The translations under genes were made by a program, and so were the position numbers. The notes beneath the pieces are model-generated. The model saw only the letters and a list, made by a program, of their open reading frames with translations. It was not told the origin of the DNA and searched no databases. Of a stretch of DNA of 64,000 bases, positions 25,340 to 32,815 are shown one piece after another. Location of the stretch: positions 1 to 64,000 of the forward strand of contig JAISXH010000026.1 in NCBI GenBank assembly GCA_031270825.1. The letters are read 5' to 3'. The stretch is from Bifidobacteriaceae bacterium. GTDB taxonomy: Bacteria > Actinomycetota > Actinomycetes > Actinomycetales > WQXJ01. Positions within the stretch are counted from its first letter, which is position 1. Every line of letters begins with the position of its first letter.

Positions 25340-26350
25340 ATGTCCAATCCGCCAACCAAGGTTGTCCTATACGGCAGCGGCCTGATGGGCGCCATCATCA
25401 TCCGCTACCTGCTCGAAAAAGGATTCGAGTTGATCGGGGTGATCGACTCCAACCCCAAGCTGATCGGCCAGGACGCAGGGCGCGTCGCGGGCCTCGACCG
25501 CGACCTTGGCGTCATCGTCTCCAATGACGCCGAAGAAGTCCTCTCCCGTGGCGCCGACATCGCCGTGCTGACCCTGCTGAGCCTGATGAGCGACATGGAA
25601 CCGTTCTTCGCGGCCTGCGCCCGCCATGGCGTCAACGCCATCTCCACCTGCGAAGAAGCCTTCTACCCTCGCACCACCTCGCCTGAGATCACGGCCCGGC
25701 TCGATCGCCTGGCCAAAGAGCATGGCGTCACTCTGACCGGTTCCGGCTACCAGGATGTCTATTGGGGCAATCTGGCCACGGTGATCGCCGGCTCGACCCA
25801 GCGGATCACGGCCATGGAAGGTTTCAGCTCCTACAACGTGGACGATTACGGGATCGCCCTGGCCCAAGTCCACGGCGTGGGCTTGACCGCCGAGGAGTTC
25901 CTGCGCGACATCGCCGACGCCAACGTGCCGTCTTTCGCCATGAACGTGCCTGGCTGGATCGCATCGCAAATGGGCTTGGAGATGACCGACATCACTCAGG
26001 AGCTGATGCCCGAATTCGTGACCGCGCCGCTCGAGTCGTCAACCCTGGGCCGGACCATACTGCCCGGCCAGGCCGCTGGCATGACCGCCCAGGCCACCGC
26101 CCACACCCGCCAGGGGATCGACATCATCATGAAGGTCCAGGGCAAGGTCTACCGTCCCGAGGAGGTCGACAACAACGACTGGGTCATCCGCGGCGAGCCG
26201 ACCACCCGCGTCAAGATCGCCGAACCGGCCACGGTCGAGCTCACCTGCGCCACGATCGTCAACCGCATCCCCCAAGTGATCGCCGCCGAGCCCGGCTTCA
26301 CCACCCTCGAGAAGCTGCGCCCGGCGCCCTACCTGCTCCCCGTGAACTAG
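25340..26350 (+). CDS. DapB-like dehydrogenase (2,4-diaminopentanoate dehydrogenase type)
   Basis: 336 residues. The Rossmann fold starts VVLYGSGLMGAIIIRYLLEKG (GxGxMG/xxGxxG type), with an acidic residue after strand two (VIDSNP). The middle has LTGSGYQDVYWGNLATVI, characteristic of the dihydrodipicolinate-reductase-like group that includes 2,4-diaminopentanoate dehydrogenase (Ord) of clostridial ornithine fermentation. True DapB is about 245-270 residues and lacks this pattern. AGGAGG precedes the ATG. Position after an anaerobe-type activase supports a role in amino-acid or acyl-CoA fermentation, but the substrate is inferred. Confidence 0.65.
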   Translation: MSNPPTKVVLYGSGLMGAIIIRYLLEKGFELIGVIDSNPKLIGQDAGRVAGLDRDLGVIVSNDAEEVLSRGADIAVLTLLSLMSDMEPFFAACARHGVNAISTCEEAFYPRTTSPEITARLDRLAKEHGVTLTGSGYQDVYWGNLATVIAGSTQRITAMEGFSSYNVDDYGIALAQVHGVGLTAEEFLRDIADANVPSFAMNVPGWIASQMGLEMTDITQELMPEFVTAPLESSTLGRTILPGQAAGMTAQATAHTRQGIDIIMKVQGKVYRPEEVDNNDWVIRGEPTTRVKIAEPATVELTCATIVNRIPQVIAAEPGFTTLEKLRPAPYLLPVN

Positions 26351-26354
26351 CGAC

Positions 26355-27020
26355 CCCCGTTCGGCCAGGCCGGCCGGACTGATCGATACCCGATCCCGTT
26401 TGGCCAGGCCGGGCTCTCGGCGCCCAGTGCCGTTGAGCCGGTTACCCGGACCAGCCGCATCGCAGCCCGATGCCGTTTGGGCTGCCCGGGCCGTCGACGC
26501 CCGGTGCCGTCGGGCCGGGCCTGACTTGGGTCACCCTGTCTGGATTCTTGCGACCGAATGGCTCTGATCTGGTCCGATGGTTGGCTTTAGCGCCGCCGCC
26601 AGGGGCTAAACAGGGCCGGCCCTGAGGCGCCAAGCGGGTTGACCCAACTCGGCCCCTATGCCGTCGGGCCGGGCCGGACGGTCAGCGCCCAGTGCCATTT
26701 GGCCTGGCCGAACGAACATGCCGGCGCCTCGTCTTTTCGCTTTTTGGGGGCGCGTTTTGAGGGTGTGGCCTGGGGTTTTGTTGGGGTTTTTGCGGTTGTT
26801 TCAGGTAGCCAAACGCTTGGCGGCCCAGGCGAGGTCGCGCCGCCAGGCGCGGAGCTGCTCGATGGTGGCCCATTCCCGGTCGGATGAGACGCCGAGCGCT
26901 TGGTCGATCCGGTCCCAGGTGTCGGGCCGGTCGAGGAGGTAGACGCCGGGCCCGGCCGGGCTATCCGGACGCACAGGCATACGCCCGATGCCGTTGGTCC
27001 GGTTGGCCAGGCCGGCCGGG
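26355..27020. repeat. Degenerate GCCGTTTGGCC-type repeats in a 680-bp gap
   Basis: Variants of (C)GATGCCGTTTGGCC-GGCCGG occur near 26358, 26395, 26428, 26470, 26505, 26657, 26690 and 26988, with CGACGCCCGGTGCCG-type stretches between them, and a further variant near 32706. They are imperfect and irregularly spaced. One small frame (26801-26980, minus) lies among them. Confidence 0.5.
26801..26980 (-). CDS. Possible 59-residue protein downstream of the DUF4143 ATPase
   Basis: A short frame starting MPVRPDSPAGPGVYLLDRPD and ending AWAAKRLAT-TGA. The middle (TWDRIDQALGVSSDREW) and the WATIEQLRAWRRDLAWAAKR helix look like real protein rather than random translation. It begins about 54 bases after the ATPase stop on the same strand. 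I recognise no family; it could be a remnant of a longer gene. Confidence 0.3.
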   Translation of the reverse strand: MPVRPDSPAGPGVYLLDRPDTWDRIDQALGVSSDREWATIEQLRAWRRDLAWAAKRLAT

Positions 27021-27033
27021 TCGGCGCTCTCGG

Positions 27034-28308
27034 CTACGGGCCGAGCAGCGCGGCCGGGATCACGGCTATGCCGTCATTGCGGCGGTAGGCCTGGGAGCCG
27101 CTGGTGATGACGGCGCCGTCGGCGAAACTGTCGCCCAGGCGGTCGCGGAGCCACAACAGCTGTTTGACGTCATTGGCGACCGGGGTGGCCGTGAGCTTCA
27201 CGTCCAGAGCCACCACCGCCCCGGTCGGGCTCTCCACCACCAAGTCCACCTCGTGCTGGCCGCCATGGGTGCGCAGGTGTCGCACCTCGGCGTCGTTGGC
27301 TTGGGCATAGGTCTTGACGCTCATCGCCACCACATGCTCGAACAGGGAGCCCAACAGGTTGCCGTCGCGCAGGTGGGAACGCGTGCCCTGGCTGCCGCGC
27401 AGCAAGGCGGCGGCGTCGACTTTGAGCAGGCGTGCGGCTAAGGCCGGATCGGCCAGGTAGTGCTTCGGCGCCCAGGTCAGACGCTCGATCCGGGACTCGG
27501 TCGGCGACCAGGCCTCGACCGGGTCGAGTAGCCACAGTCGGCTCAGCACTTGCCGATAGGCGATCGCGGCCGGTTTGGACGGCTTGTCGCTCACTCCCGG
27601 CATGGCCGCGTCCAGAATGCGGTTGTAGCTGGTGGTGTTGGCCGTGGCGGCGGCATATGCCGCCATCCATTGCATCAACGCCGTCGGCTTGCGCACCGGA
27701 TAGCCCTGCTCCGGGAACTCACGGCGAACCACGTTTCCGATGTAGGAGTCGAGCAGGCGCCCGCGAATGCGTTCTGGCTGGGGCCTGATCGCCGGAAAGC
27801 CTGATGCCGTGATCTCGTCGACGTAATCCGCCAGCTTGAGCTTGGTGCGCCCGCTGGCCCTGGCTTCGCCCCGAAGCATCGCTCCGAGCGAGACGGTTGT
27901 CGGGCCTAGCCCACGTTCGGCCAAGGCCAGCGGGCGCATCATGAAGCTGACGATCCGCCCCGCCCCTGAGTGGACCTGCGTTCCACGCGGCGGCGAGGCG
28001 CTGCCGGCAATGATGTAGTGGCCTTCCGCCACGCCAGCGTCGACCGATCGGCGGACCCGGTCCCACACCTCCGGTTGGCGCTGCCATTCATCGATCAACA
28101 GCGGCGGCGTCTCGGTTTCAATAGCGTCTGGATCGGCCTGGAAGAGTTCGCGGTCCCGCACCTGGTCAAGGCTGAGCACGCTGGCGGACCGTTGCAGCGC
28201 CGTCGCGGTCTTGCCCACCCCCTTGGCGCCAAAGATGTGAGTGGCCGCCAAACGGGGCTGGAACTCGTCCAGCTCGTCGTCAATCACTCGTCGTTGATAA
28301 TCCCGCAC
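27034..28308 (-). CDS. AAA-type ATP-binding protein with DUF4143
   Basis: 424 residues. The N-terminal ATPase has a P-loop-like THIFGAKGVGKTATAL and Walker B LLIDEWQRQPEVWDRVR, then an arginine-type sensor region HYIIAGSASP. The C-terminal half matches DUF4143 with the PD-(D/E)XK-like EVDLVVESPTGAVVALDVKLT. The family is widespread, often on mobile or accessory DNA, and its role is unclear. Upstream is a GTTTC-N7-GAAAC palindrome at about 28323-28339 that could be an operator. Confidence 0.8.
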   Translation of the reverse strand: MRDYQRRVIDDELDEFQPRLAATHIFGAKGVGKTATALQRSASVLSLDQVRDRELFQADPDAIETETPPLLIDEWQRQPEVWDRVRRSVDAGVAEGHYIIAGSASPPRGTQVHSGAGRIVSFMMRPLALAERGLGPTTVSLGAMLRGEARASGRTKLKLADYVDEITASGFPAIRPQPERIRGRLLDSYIGNVVRREFPEQGYPVRKPTALMQWMAAYAAATANTTSYNRILDAAMPGVSDKPSKPAAIAYRQVLSRLWLLDPVEAWSPTESRIERLTWAPKHYLADPALAARLLKVDAAALLRGSQGTRSHLRDGNLLGSLFEHVVAMSVKTYAQANDAEVRHLRTHGGQHEVDLVVESPTGAVVALDVKLTATPVANDVKQLLWLRDRLGDSFADGAVITSGSQAYRRNDGIAVIPAALLGP

Positions 28309-28471
28309 CCCACTACTTTACCGTTTCGCAGAGTGAAACATGACCATTCCGCAGGCCCCTACTTGACTGTTACGTAAAGCTTTGGCAAGCGCAGGACCCA
28401 TCCAGATGCCACGACCGGCCGACCTCGCGACCAGATCCCCCTCAGTCCCGCCGCCTCATGATGTAGGACCA

Positions 28472-28614
28472 CGCAAGGGGACGGTGATTGTGCTTACTCG
28501 CCCCCGACCACGCAAGGGGACGCCTGGTCCGCAGGATCACCGTCCCCCTGCGGAATCAACACAATCACCGTCCCCTTGCGTATGCGGAATCAACACAATC
28601 ACCGTCCCCTTGCG
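28472..28614. repeat. REP-like array, unit CAAGGGGACGGTGATTG
   Basis: Two plus-orientation units (28472, 28511) and three inverted ones (28534, 28560, 28594; the last two exactly 34-35 apart) share GGGGACGGTGATTGTG and GCGGAATCAACAC. Opposed units can form hairpins. The same unit recurs at the tatC end (57264-57350). It lies between the ATPase gene and tRNA-Thr. Confidence 0.75.
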
Positions 28615-28649
28615 TAATTTGGCTGGGTGGGTCGGGCGATCGGGGGCGA

Positions 28650-28725
28650 TGGAGCCACCTATCGGACTCGAACCGATGACCGTCCGCTTACAAGGCGGGA
28701 GCTCTACCAACTGAGCTAAGGTGGC
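28650..28725 (-). tRNA. tRNA-Thr (anticodon UGU)
   Basis: Read on the minus strand from 28725: acceptor GCCACCT pairs with AGGTGGC, the D arm holds AGCTCAGTTGGTAGAGCT, the anticodon stem-loop is CCGC-CTTGTAA-GCGG with anticodon TGT, and the T arm has GGTTCGAGTCC. The discriminator is T and CCA is encoded. Confidence 0.93.
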
Positions 28726-28958
28726 GCAAACCTGATACCCGAGGTACCGCAAACCCACTCACGCGAGGCCATGCGCAACTGCGCGCCTATCAGCCTAGCC
28801 GACGTGGGCCGCAAGATGGCTTCCCCCCGGCAGGTTGGCGGAGCAGCCGAACCGGTGCGGTTCCACGCAACAAGGGTTTCTTGGCGCTGGTGCGCGGCCA
28901 GCCAGACAACGGGCTTTAGCCTGGTTGACGGCGGGCCCCGACGACCGTCCCGTTCAAA

Positions 28959-28994
28959 CGCTGGCGGGACCTCTTACAGAAGGACCCGCCAGCG
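28959..28994 (-). terminator. Hairpin terminator after the small secreted/membrane gene pair
   Basis: CGCTGGCGGG-type arms (28959-28971 and 28982-28994, one mismatch) form a long stem; on the minus strand it is followed by TTTGAA. It ends just past the 29009 stop. The stretch 28726-28958 holds no recognisable gene. Confidence 0.55.
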
Positions 28995-29008
28995 GCGCAG
29001 ACAGCATC

Positions 29009-29200
29009 TCAATCGTGGGAGCGATCTCGGCGCGGCCTGCCCGCCAGGTGGCCAACGACGACGACCACTGCGACAGAGCCAAGCGCTACCAGGGACATAG
29101 TCGCGAATGACAACCAGGACCAGCCCTCCAGGGCGGCGGACGCTGCAGGCACGGTGATCGCAACGATCACTCCTGCCGTTAGTCCCCTACGCCAGTTCAT
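29009..29200 (-). CDS. Small two-helix membrane protein, possible immunity partner
   Basis: 63 residues starting MNWRRGLTAGVIVAITVPA, with two hydrophobic helices (about residues 7-24 and 29-50) and a basic tail HLAGRPRRDRSHD. The ATG lies two bases after the stop of the secreted protein gene, so the pair is coupled. Size, topology and context recall bacteriocin immunity proteins, but there is no sequence match I can name. Confidence 0.5.
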   Translation of the reverse strand: MNWRRGLTAGVIVAITVPAASAALEGWSWLSFATMSLVALGSVAVVVVVGHLAGRPRRDRSHD

Positions 29201-29202
29201 TC

Positions 29203-29745
29203 TCAGCGCTTGACGCACTTGTAGCCCGTGGGCAAGGGCGGCCAGTAGTGGATCTCGAGTTCCGGCTTGTTCCCGACGCAGATGCCGCCCCTGTCGATGA
29301 TCCAGGTCGCCGCGGCTACTAGTACCCCCGTGATAGCGGCGCACGCCACCTGGCCGACCCCCGGCACGGCACAGATCAGGACCGCCAGGGCCGCCGCCTC
29401 GCCGGCCACAAGGGCCTTTTGGTCCCGTGCGTTCAAATAGATGTAGAGGCCAACGGCGAAACCCACGTCGATGAGCGGTGTGACTTCTCCGGTGCCGGGC
29501 TTGGACGGTGGAACCGCGACAACGCTGCCCGTCGGCAAGGTGTGGACAGTCCAGCCCTCAGGCAGACCGGCCGTCGACTTGACGACGGTGGCCGGCGTGC
29601 CGGGTGTTGCAGCGGCTGTCAACGTCAGCGTATCGACTCGCTCGACGGCTTCCGCTGTCCGCGCCGGCGCAACGCCGATCAGGCCTCCGAGTGCCAGGCT
29701 GAGCGCCGCGATCAGACCGGCAGTAAGTGCTGCCAGTTTCTTCAT
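29203..29745 (-). CDS. Secreted protein with hydrophobic core and C-terminal cysteines
   Basis: 180 residues from the ATG at 29745, chosen because AAGGAGGAG lies directly upstream. A signal peptide (MKKLAALTAGLIAALSLALG, cleavage near ARTAEA) leads to a 60-residue polar segment. Two hydrophobic stretches follow (LIDVGFAVGLYIYL and AALAVLICAVPGVGQVACAA), then a short tail with cysteines (GGICVG, GYKCVKR). Function unknown. Its coupling to a 63-residue membrane protein is compatible with a bacteriocin-like pair. Confidence 0.55.
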   Translation of the reverse strand: MKKLAALTAGLIAALSLALGGLIGVAPARTAEAVERVDTLTLTAAATPGTPATVVKSTAGLPEGWTVHTLPTGSVVAVPPSKPGTGEVTPLIDVGFAVGLYIYLNARDQKALVAGEAAALAVLICAVPGVGQVACAAITGVLVAAATWIIDRGGICVGNKPELEIHYWPPLPTGYKCVKR

Positions 29746-29977
29746 GTTCTCCTCCTTTGTGGGATGGGCGGACGTTCTCTTCCTTGCGAACACCCGGGGG
29801 AGGTGTTAAGAATCAACCCAACACAGAGTAAAAACTATGTCAAATCGAGCTGCCAAGCCACTGATGCCCGGCTCCCACCGTCTCAACGGGGGCAGCGACC
29901 AGGCGGCCACCCTGCGTTGTCTCTGGGCGCGCAGGGGCCAGGCCAGGTCTACGAACTCAAGACCAGCCTCCCCCAGA

Positions 29978-30934
29978 TTACTCGGCGGCGTCCGGCTTGT
30001 TGCCCGCGCGGACGTTGGCGATCGCCGCGTCGAGATCACCCGGCACATAGGCTTGCTCGCCCGCCTCGTTAGTGCCCTGAAGAAGCCAGGCGTTCCAGAC
30101 TTCGGGCTCGGAACCGGCGAAGTACATCAGCACTGTCGGGGTCCCGCCGGCCCCGGCCAAGCCCTGGTCTGATGACCAACGCGCCCATTCGGCGGCCGGG
30201 GAATCGCTCAACTGGTCAATCGTGGCCTGGCTGACCCCGACCTCCTTGGCCAAGTCCGCGATCTGCTGGTCTGTCAACTCGTCGCCGTCTTGGGATTCCT
30301 CCGGCTGGTTCTCCCACAACACCTCGTGGAAGGCCCAGAACTTGTCTGGCTCCAGGGCCGCCACCGTGTCCACGGCCAGCATGGACCGCCATGAATAGTT
30401 GTCGTTCAAGTCCGTCAAGAGGGAATTGTTGACCGGATGAATGACCAATCGGATTTCGCCCGCCTGGGCCTTAGCCGCCAGCGCTTGGCCATGTGCTTGT
30501 TCCAACAACCCACACCACGGGCAAACGAAGTCGGAGATGATCTCCACTGTCACGGCCTCGTCGGCCGCCGGTGCTGGTCCGCCCGGCACCAGATCCTGTC
30601 CAACCAAGATTCCGCCGGTCCCCTGGGCGCCGGGCGGCTGGACCGATTCGGCGCCGCCTTCAGTGGCCTTCCCGGTGGCACCGGTCGATCCGGTGGTGGC
30701 CCCAGTCGAGCCGGTGGCGGCGCCGGTCGGACCCGGAGGAGTCGGCGAAGGCCGGCTCAGAATCAGAGCCACCGCCACCACCACGACCACCACCACCAGG
30801 AGCGCCCCACCGATGATGATGGCCCGCTGACGGCTTCGCCGTGCCCGCTCGCGCACTGCCTCCTCGATCGACAGGCCCTTCTGGCCGGGGTTGGTCGAGC
30901 GTCCGCTTGAGCCTGTAGGCCTCTTGTCGCTCAT
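29978..30934 (-). CDS. Membrane-anchored DsbA-family thiol oxidoreductase
   Basis: 318 residues. A polar, basic N-terminus (RERARRSRQR) and one transmembrane helix (about residues 38-60) are followed by a Thr/Gly-rich linker. The thioredoxin domain has VEIISDFVCPWCGLLEQAHG (active site CPWC) and the cis-Pro region GTPTVLMYF. It faces outside and oxidises or isomerises exported proteins. It is followed upstream by a second DsbA and a MauE-like protein on the same strand, a typical actinobacterial redox set. Confidence 0.85.
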   Translation of the reverse strand: MSDKRPTGSSGRSTNPGQKGLSIEEAVRERARRSRQRAIIIGGALLVVVVVVVAVALILSRPSPTPPGPTGAATGSTGATTGSTGATGKATEGGAESVQPPGAQGTGGILVGQDLVPGGPAPAADEAVTVEIISDFVCPWCGLLEQAHGQALAAKAQAGEIRLVIHPVNNSLLTDLNDNYSWRSMLAVDTVAALEPDKFWAFHEVLWENQPEESQDGDELTDQQIADLAKEVGVSQATIDQLSDSPAAEWARWSSDQGLAGAGGTPTVLMYFAGSEPEVWNAWLLQGTNEAGEQAYVPGDLDAAIANVRAGNKPDAAE

Positions 30935-31024
30935 GATCGCGCCTCTCCATCCGTTGGTCTTGACAGCCGTTGGTTCCGGCCGGCTCTGCCTGGCCCGGGC
31001 GCCTCGTCTAGGCGCCGGTCGGGG

Positions 31025-31870
31025 CTACTTGTTGGGGTCTTCGCCGTCCAGCACCTTGGCGATGGCGTCGTCGAGATTGATCGTGCCAGGGTTCGTGATC
31101 AAGGTCAGATTGCCATCCGACTTGCCAACCCACAGCGACGGCGTGGTGCCGACACCGTCCGCGACTGCCTGACTGGTCTCGTATTCGACCCAGGACGAGA
31201 ATTCGGAATCGGCGAACCGGTCGGTCACGTCAGCTGGCACGCCCAAACCTTGGGCCAACTCGACCAATTGCTCGGCGGTCAGGCCTTCTGTTCCCTCGTC
31301 AGGCTGGGTCCCGGTTTCGAACAGCTTGGCATGGAAAGCCACGAACTTGTCGGGAGCGTAGTTCGCCACAATCATGGCGGCGTTGGTCGCCCGGCTGGAA
31401 TAGCCCGCCGGACTGGACTGGCTGTCCAGGAACGCCACCGGCTGGAGCTCAAGCTTGATCTTCCCAGCCGCCGCGAGTTCCTCGAACTTCGCGCCGAGGC
31501 GCCGCTCCAGCGACCCGCAGCCCGGGCAGATGTAGTCGGAGTAAACCCGCACCACGGCCACATCCTCGCCTTCGGCGGGTGCGCCGCCGGCCGCCAGGTC
31601 TTGGCCGATCACAATGGCGCCAGCTTCGATCGCTCCCTTAGGACGCGCGATCTCGTCATAGTTCGATTCGGTCGACTGACGGAGCACCAGAACGACCGCT
31701 ACCACCACGGCCACGGCGACCACCGCGCCGATGCCGATCGTGATCAGCTTGGTGCGCCGCTCTTTCGCCGCTTGAACGGCCTTCAACCGTTCGGCTTCGG
31801 CCCGCGCCCGCGCGGCGTCCTCGTTCCGCCGCGCGGCTGCGCCTTTACCCGACTTGCTCTTGCTCGCCAT
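31025..31870 (-). CDS. Membrane-anchored DsbA-family thiol oxidoreductase
   Basis: 281 residues. A lysine/arginine-rich cytoplasmic start (RNEDAARARAEAERLKAVQ) precedes one transmembrane helix (about residues 42-65). The thioredoxin fold has VYSDYICPGCGSLERRL with CPGC at the active site and the cis-Pro strand GTTPSLWVG. The active-site dipeptide differs from the neighbour's CPWC, suggesting different redox potentials and substrates. It shares strand and context with the neighbouring DsbA and MauE genes. Confidence 0.85.
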   Translation of the reverse strand: MASKSKSGKGAAARRNEDAARARAEAERLKAVQAAKERRTKLITIGIGAVVAVAVVVAVVLVLRQSTESNYDEIARPKGAIEAGAIVIGQDLAAGGAPAEGEDVAVVRVYSDYICPGCGSLERRLGAKFEELAAAGKIKLELQPVAFLDSQSSPAGYSSRATNAAMIVANYAPDKFVAFHAKLFETGTQPDEGTEGLTAEQLVELAQGLGVPADVTDRFADSEFSSWVEYETSQAVADGVGTTPSLWVGKSDGNLTLITNPGTINLDDAIAKVLDGEDPNK

Positions 31871-31962
31871 ATCCGTCCTTCAGATTCACTTGGGCCGACC
31901 TGACGGTTCGCCTCTCGGCCGGCCTTTCCTCGTTCCTTGCCACAATCCCTCCCGCGGTTTGA

Positions 31963-32619
31963 CTAGCCCGCAGGGCCGGTCGCGCCGGACGACTCGTCTG
32001 CGGCCACCGCCGGATCTTCTTCCGGCCGACCATCCTGGTCCTCAGCCAGGACCTCGTCTTCGTCTGCCTCGTCGAGTTCGCCGATCTGAATCAACTCCGT
32101 GTCCAGCCGACCGACTGGGTTCAAACCGAACACGTTGTCCAGCGATGCGACCGACCGGGGCCAAATGACCAAGAACGCCGCCATCGCCAGGAATCCGATA
32201 TCGCGCAGGATGTCCTCGGCGTACGCGGGCTCTGTGCCTGGCGCCAACTCGGTGCCCACGGCGAAACAGCCGCAATCGATGTTCAGCCCGCGCGCCCAAG
32301 CCGATGCGATCCCGGCGATGAACGCCACCTGCATCAGCCCAAACACCACCGAGGCATAGCGAGTCAACAACCCGGCCACGAAGACCACTCCCAGTGCCAA
32401 CTCGACGATGGGCAGGGCCACTCCGATTAGCTGATTGATCGAAGTCGGAAAAATCTGATAAAGCCCCACCGCCAAGCCGCTGCCACGCAAGTCTCGCAGC
32501 TTCGGAAGCGCGGCCTTCACCGTCACCACTGCCAGCCCGAGCCGCACCACCAGCGACAGCCACGGTTGCAGTCGTGCCCATAGGGGCGCGCCGACATTCG
32601 CTTCTGGGGGTGTTGTCAC
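31963..32619 (-). CDS. MauE/DoxX-like redox membrane protein
   Basis: 218 residues with four hydrophobic segments and a polar acidic tail. VRLGLAVVTVKAALPKLRDL starts the DoxX/MauE-like domain, and the motif NIDCGCFAVG sits in the loop where MauE relatives carry their redox CxC. The family partners with periplasmic thiol oxidoreductases, probably re-oxidising them. It is the first gene of the set with the two DsbA proteins, and supports extracytoplasmic disulfide formation. Confidence 0.75.
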   Translation of the reverse strand: MTTPPEANVGAPLWARLQPWLSLVVRLGLAVVTVKAALPKLRDLRGSGLAVGLYQIFPTSINQLIGVALPIVELALGVVFVAGLLTRYASVVFGLMQVAFIAGIASAWARGLNIDCGCFAVGTELAPGTEPAYAEDILRDIGFLAMAAFLVIWPRSVASLDNVFGLNPVGRLDTELIQIGELDEADEDEVLAEDQDGRPEEDPAVAADESSGATGPAG

Positions 32620-32815
32620 CCGGCCTACTGTAGCGCCCGCACCGATGAATCCGCTCGGCGATCACAAATCTGTCACCTTAGTGGCCAGGTCGGTAGTTCA
32701 ACGGCCGATGCCGTCCACCCCGTTCGGTGCGCCGGCGTCCGGACGCCCGCCCGGACGCCGGCAAACAATTGCGAAGCGTCTAGCTAAGGCCGGCGCGGCC
32801 AATTAGCGTTCCCGA

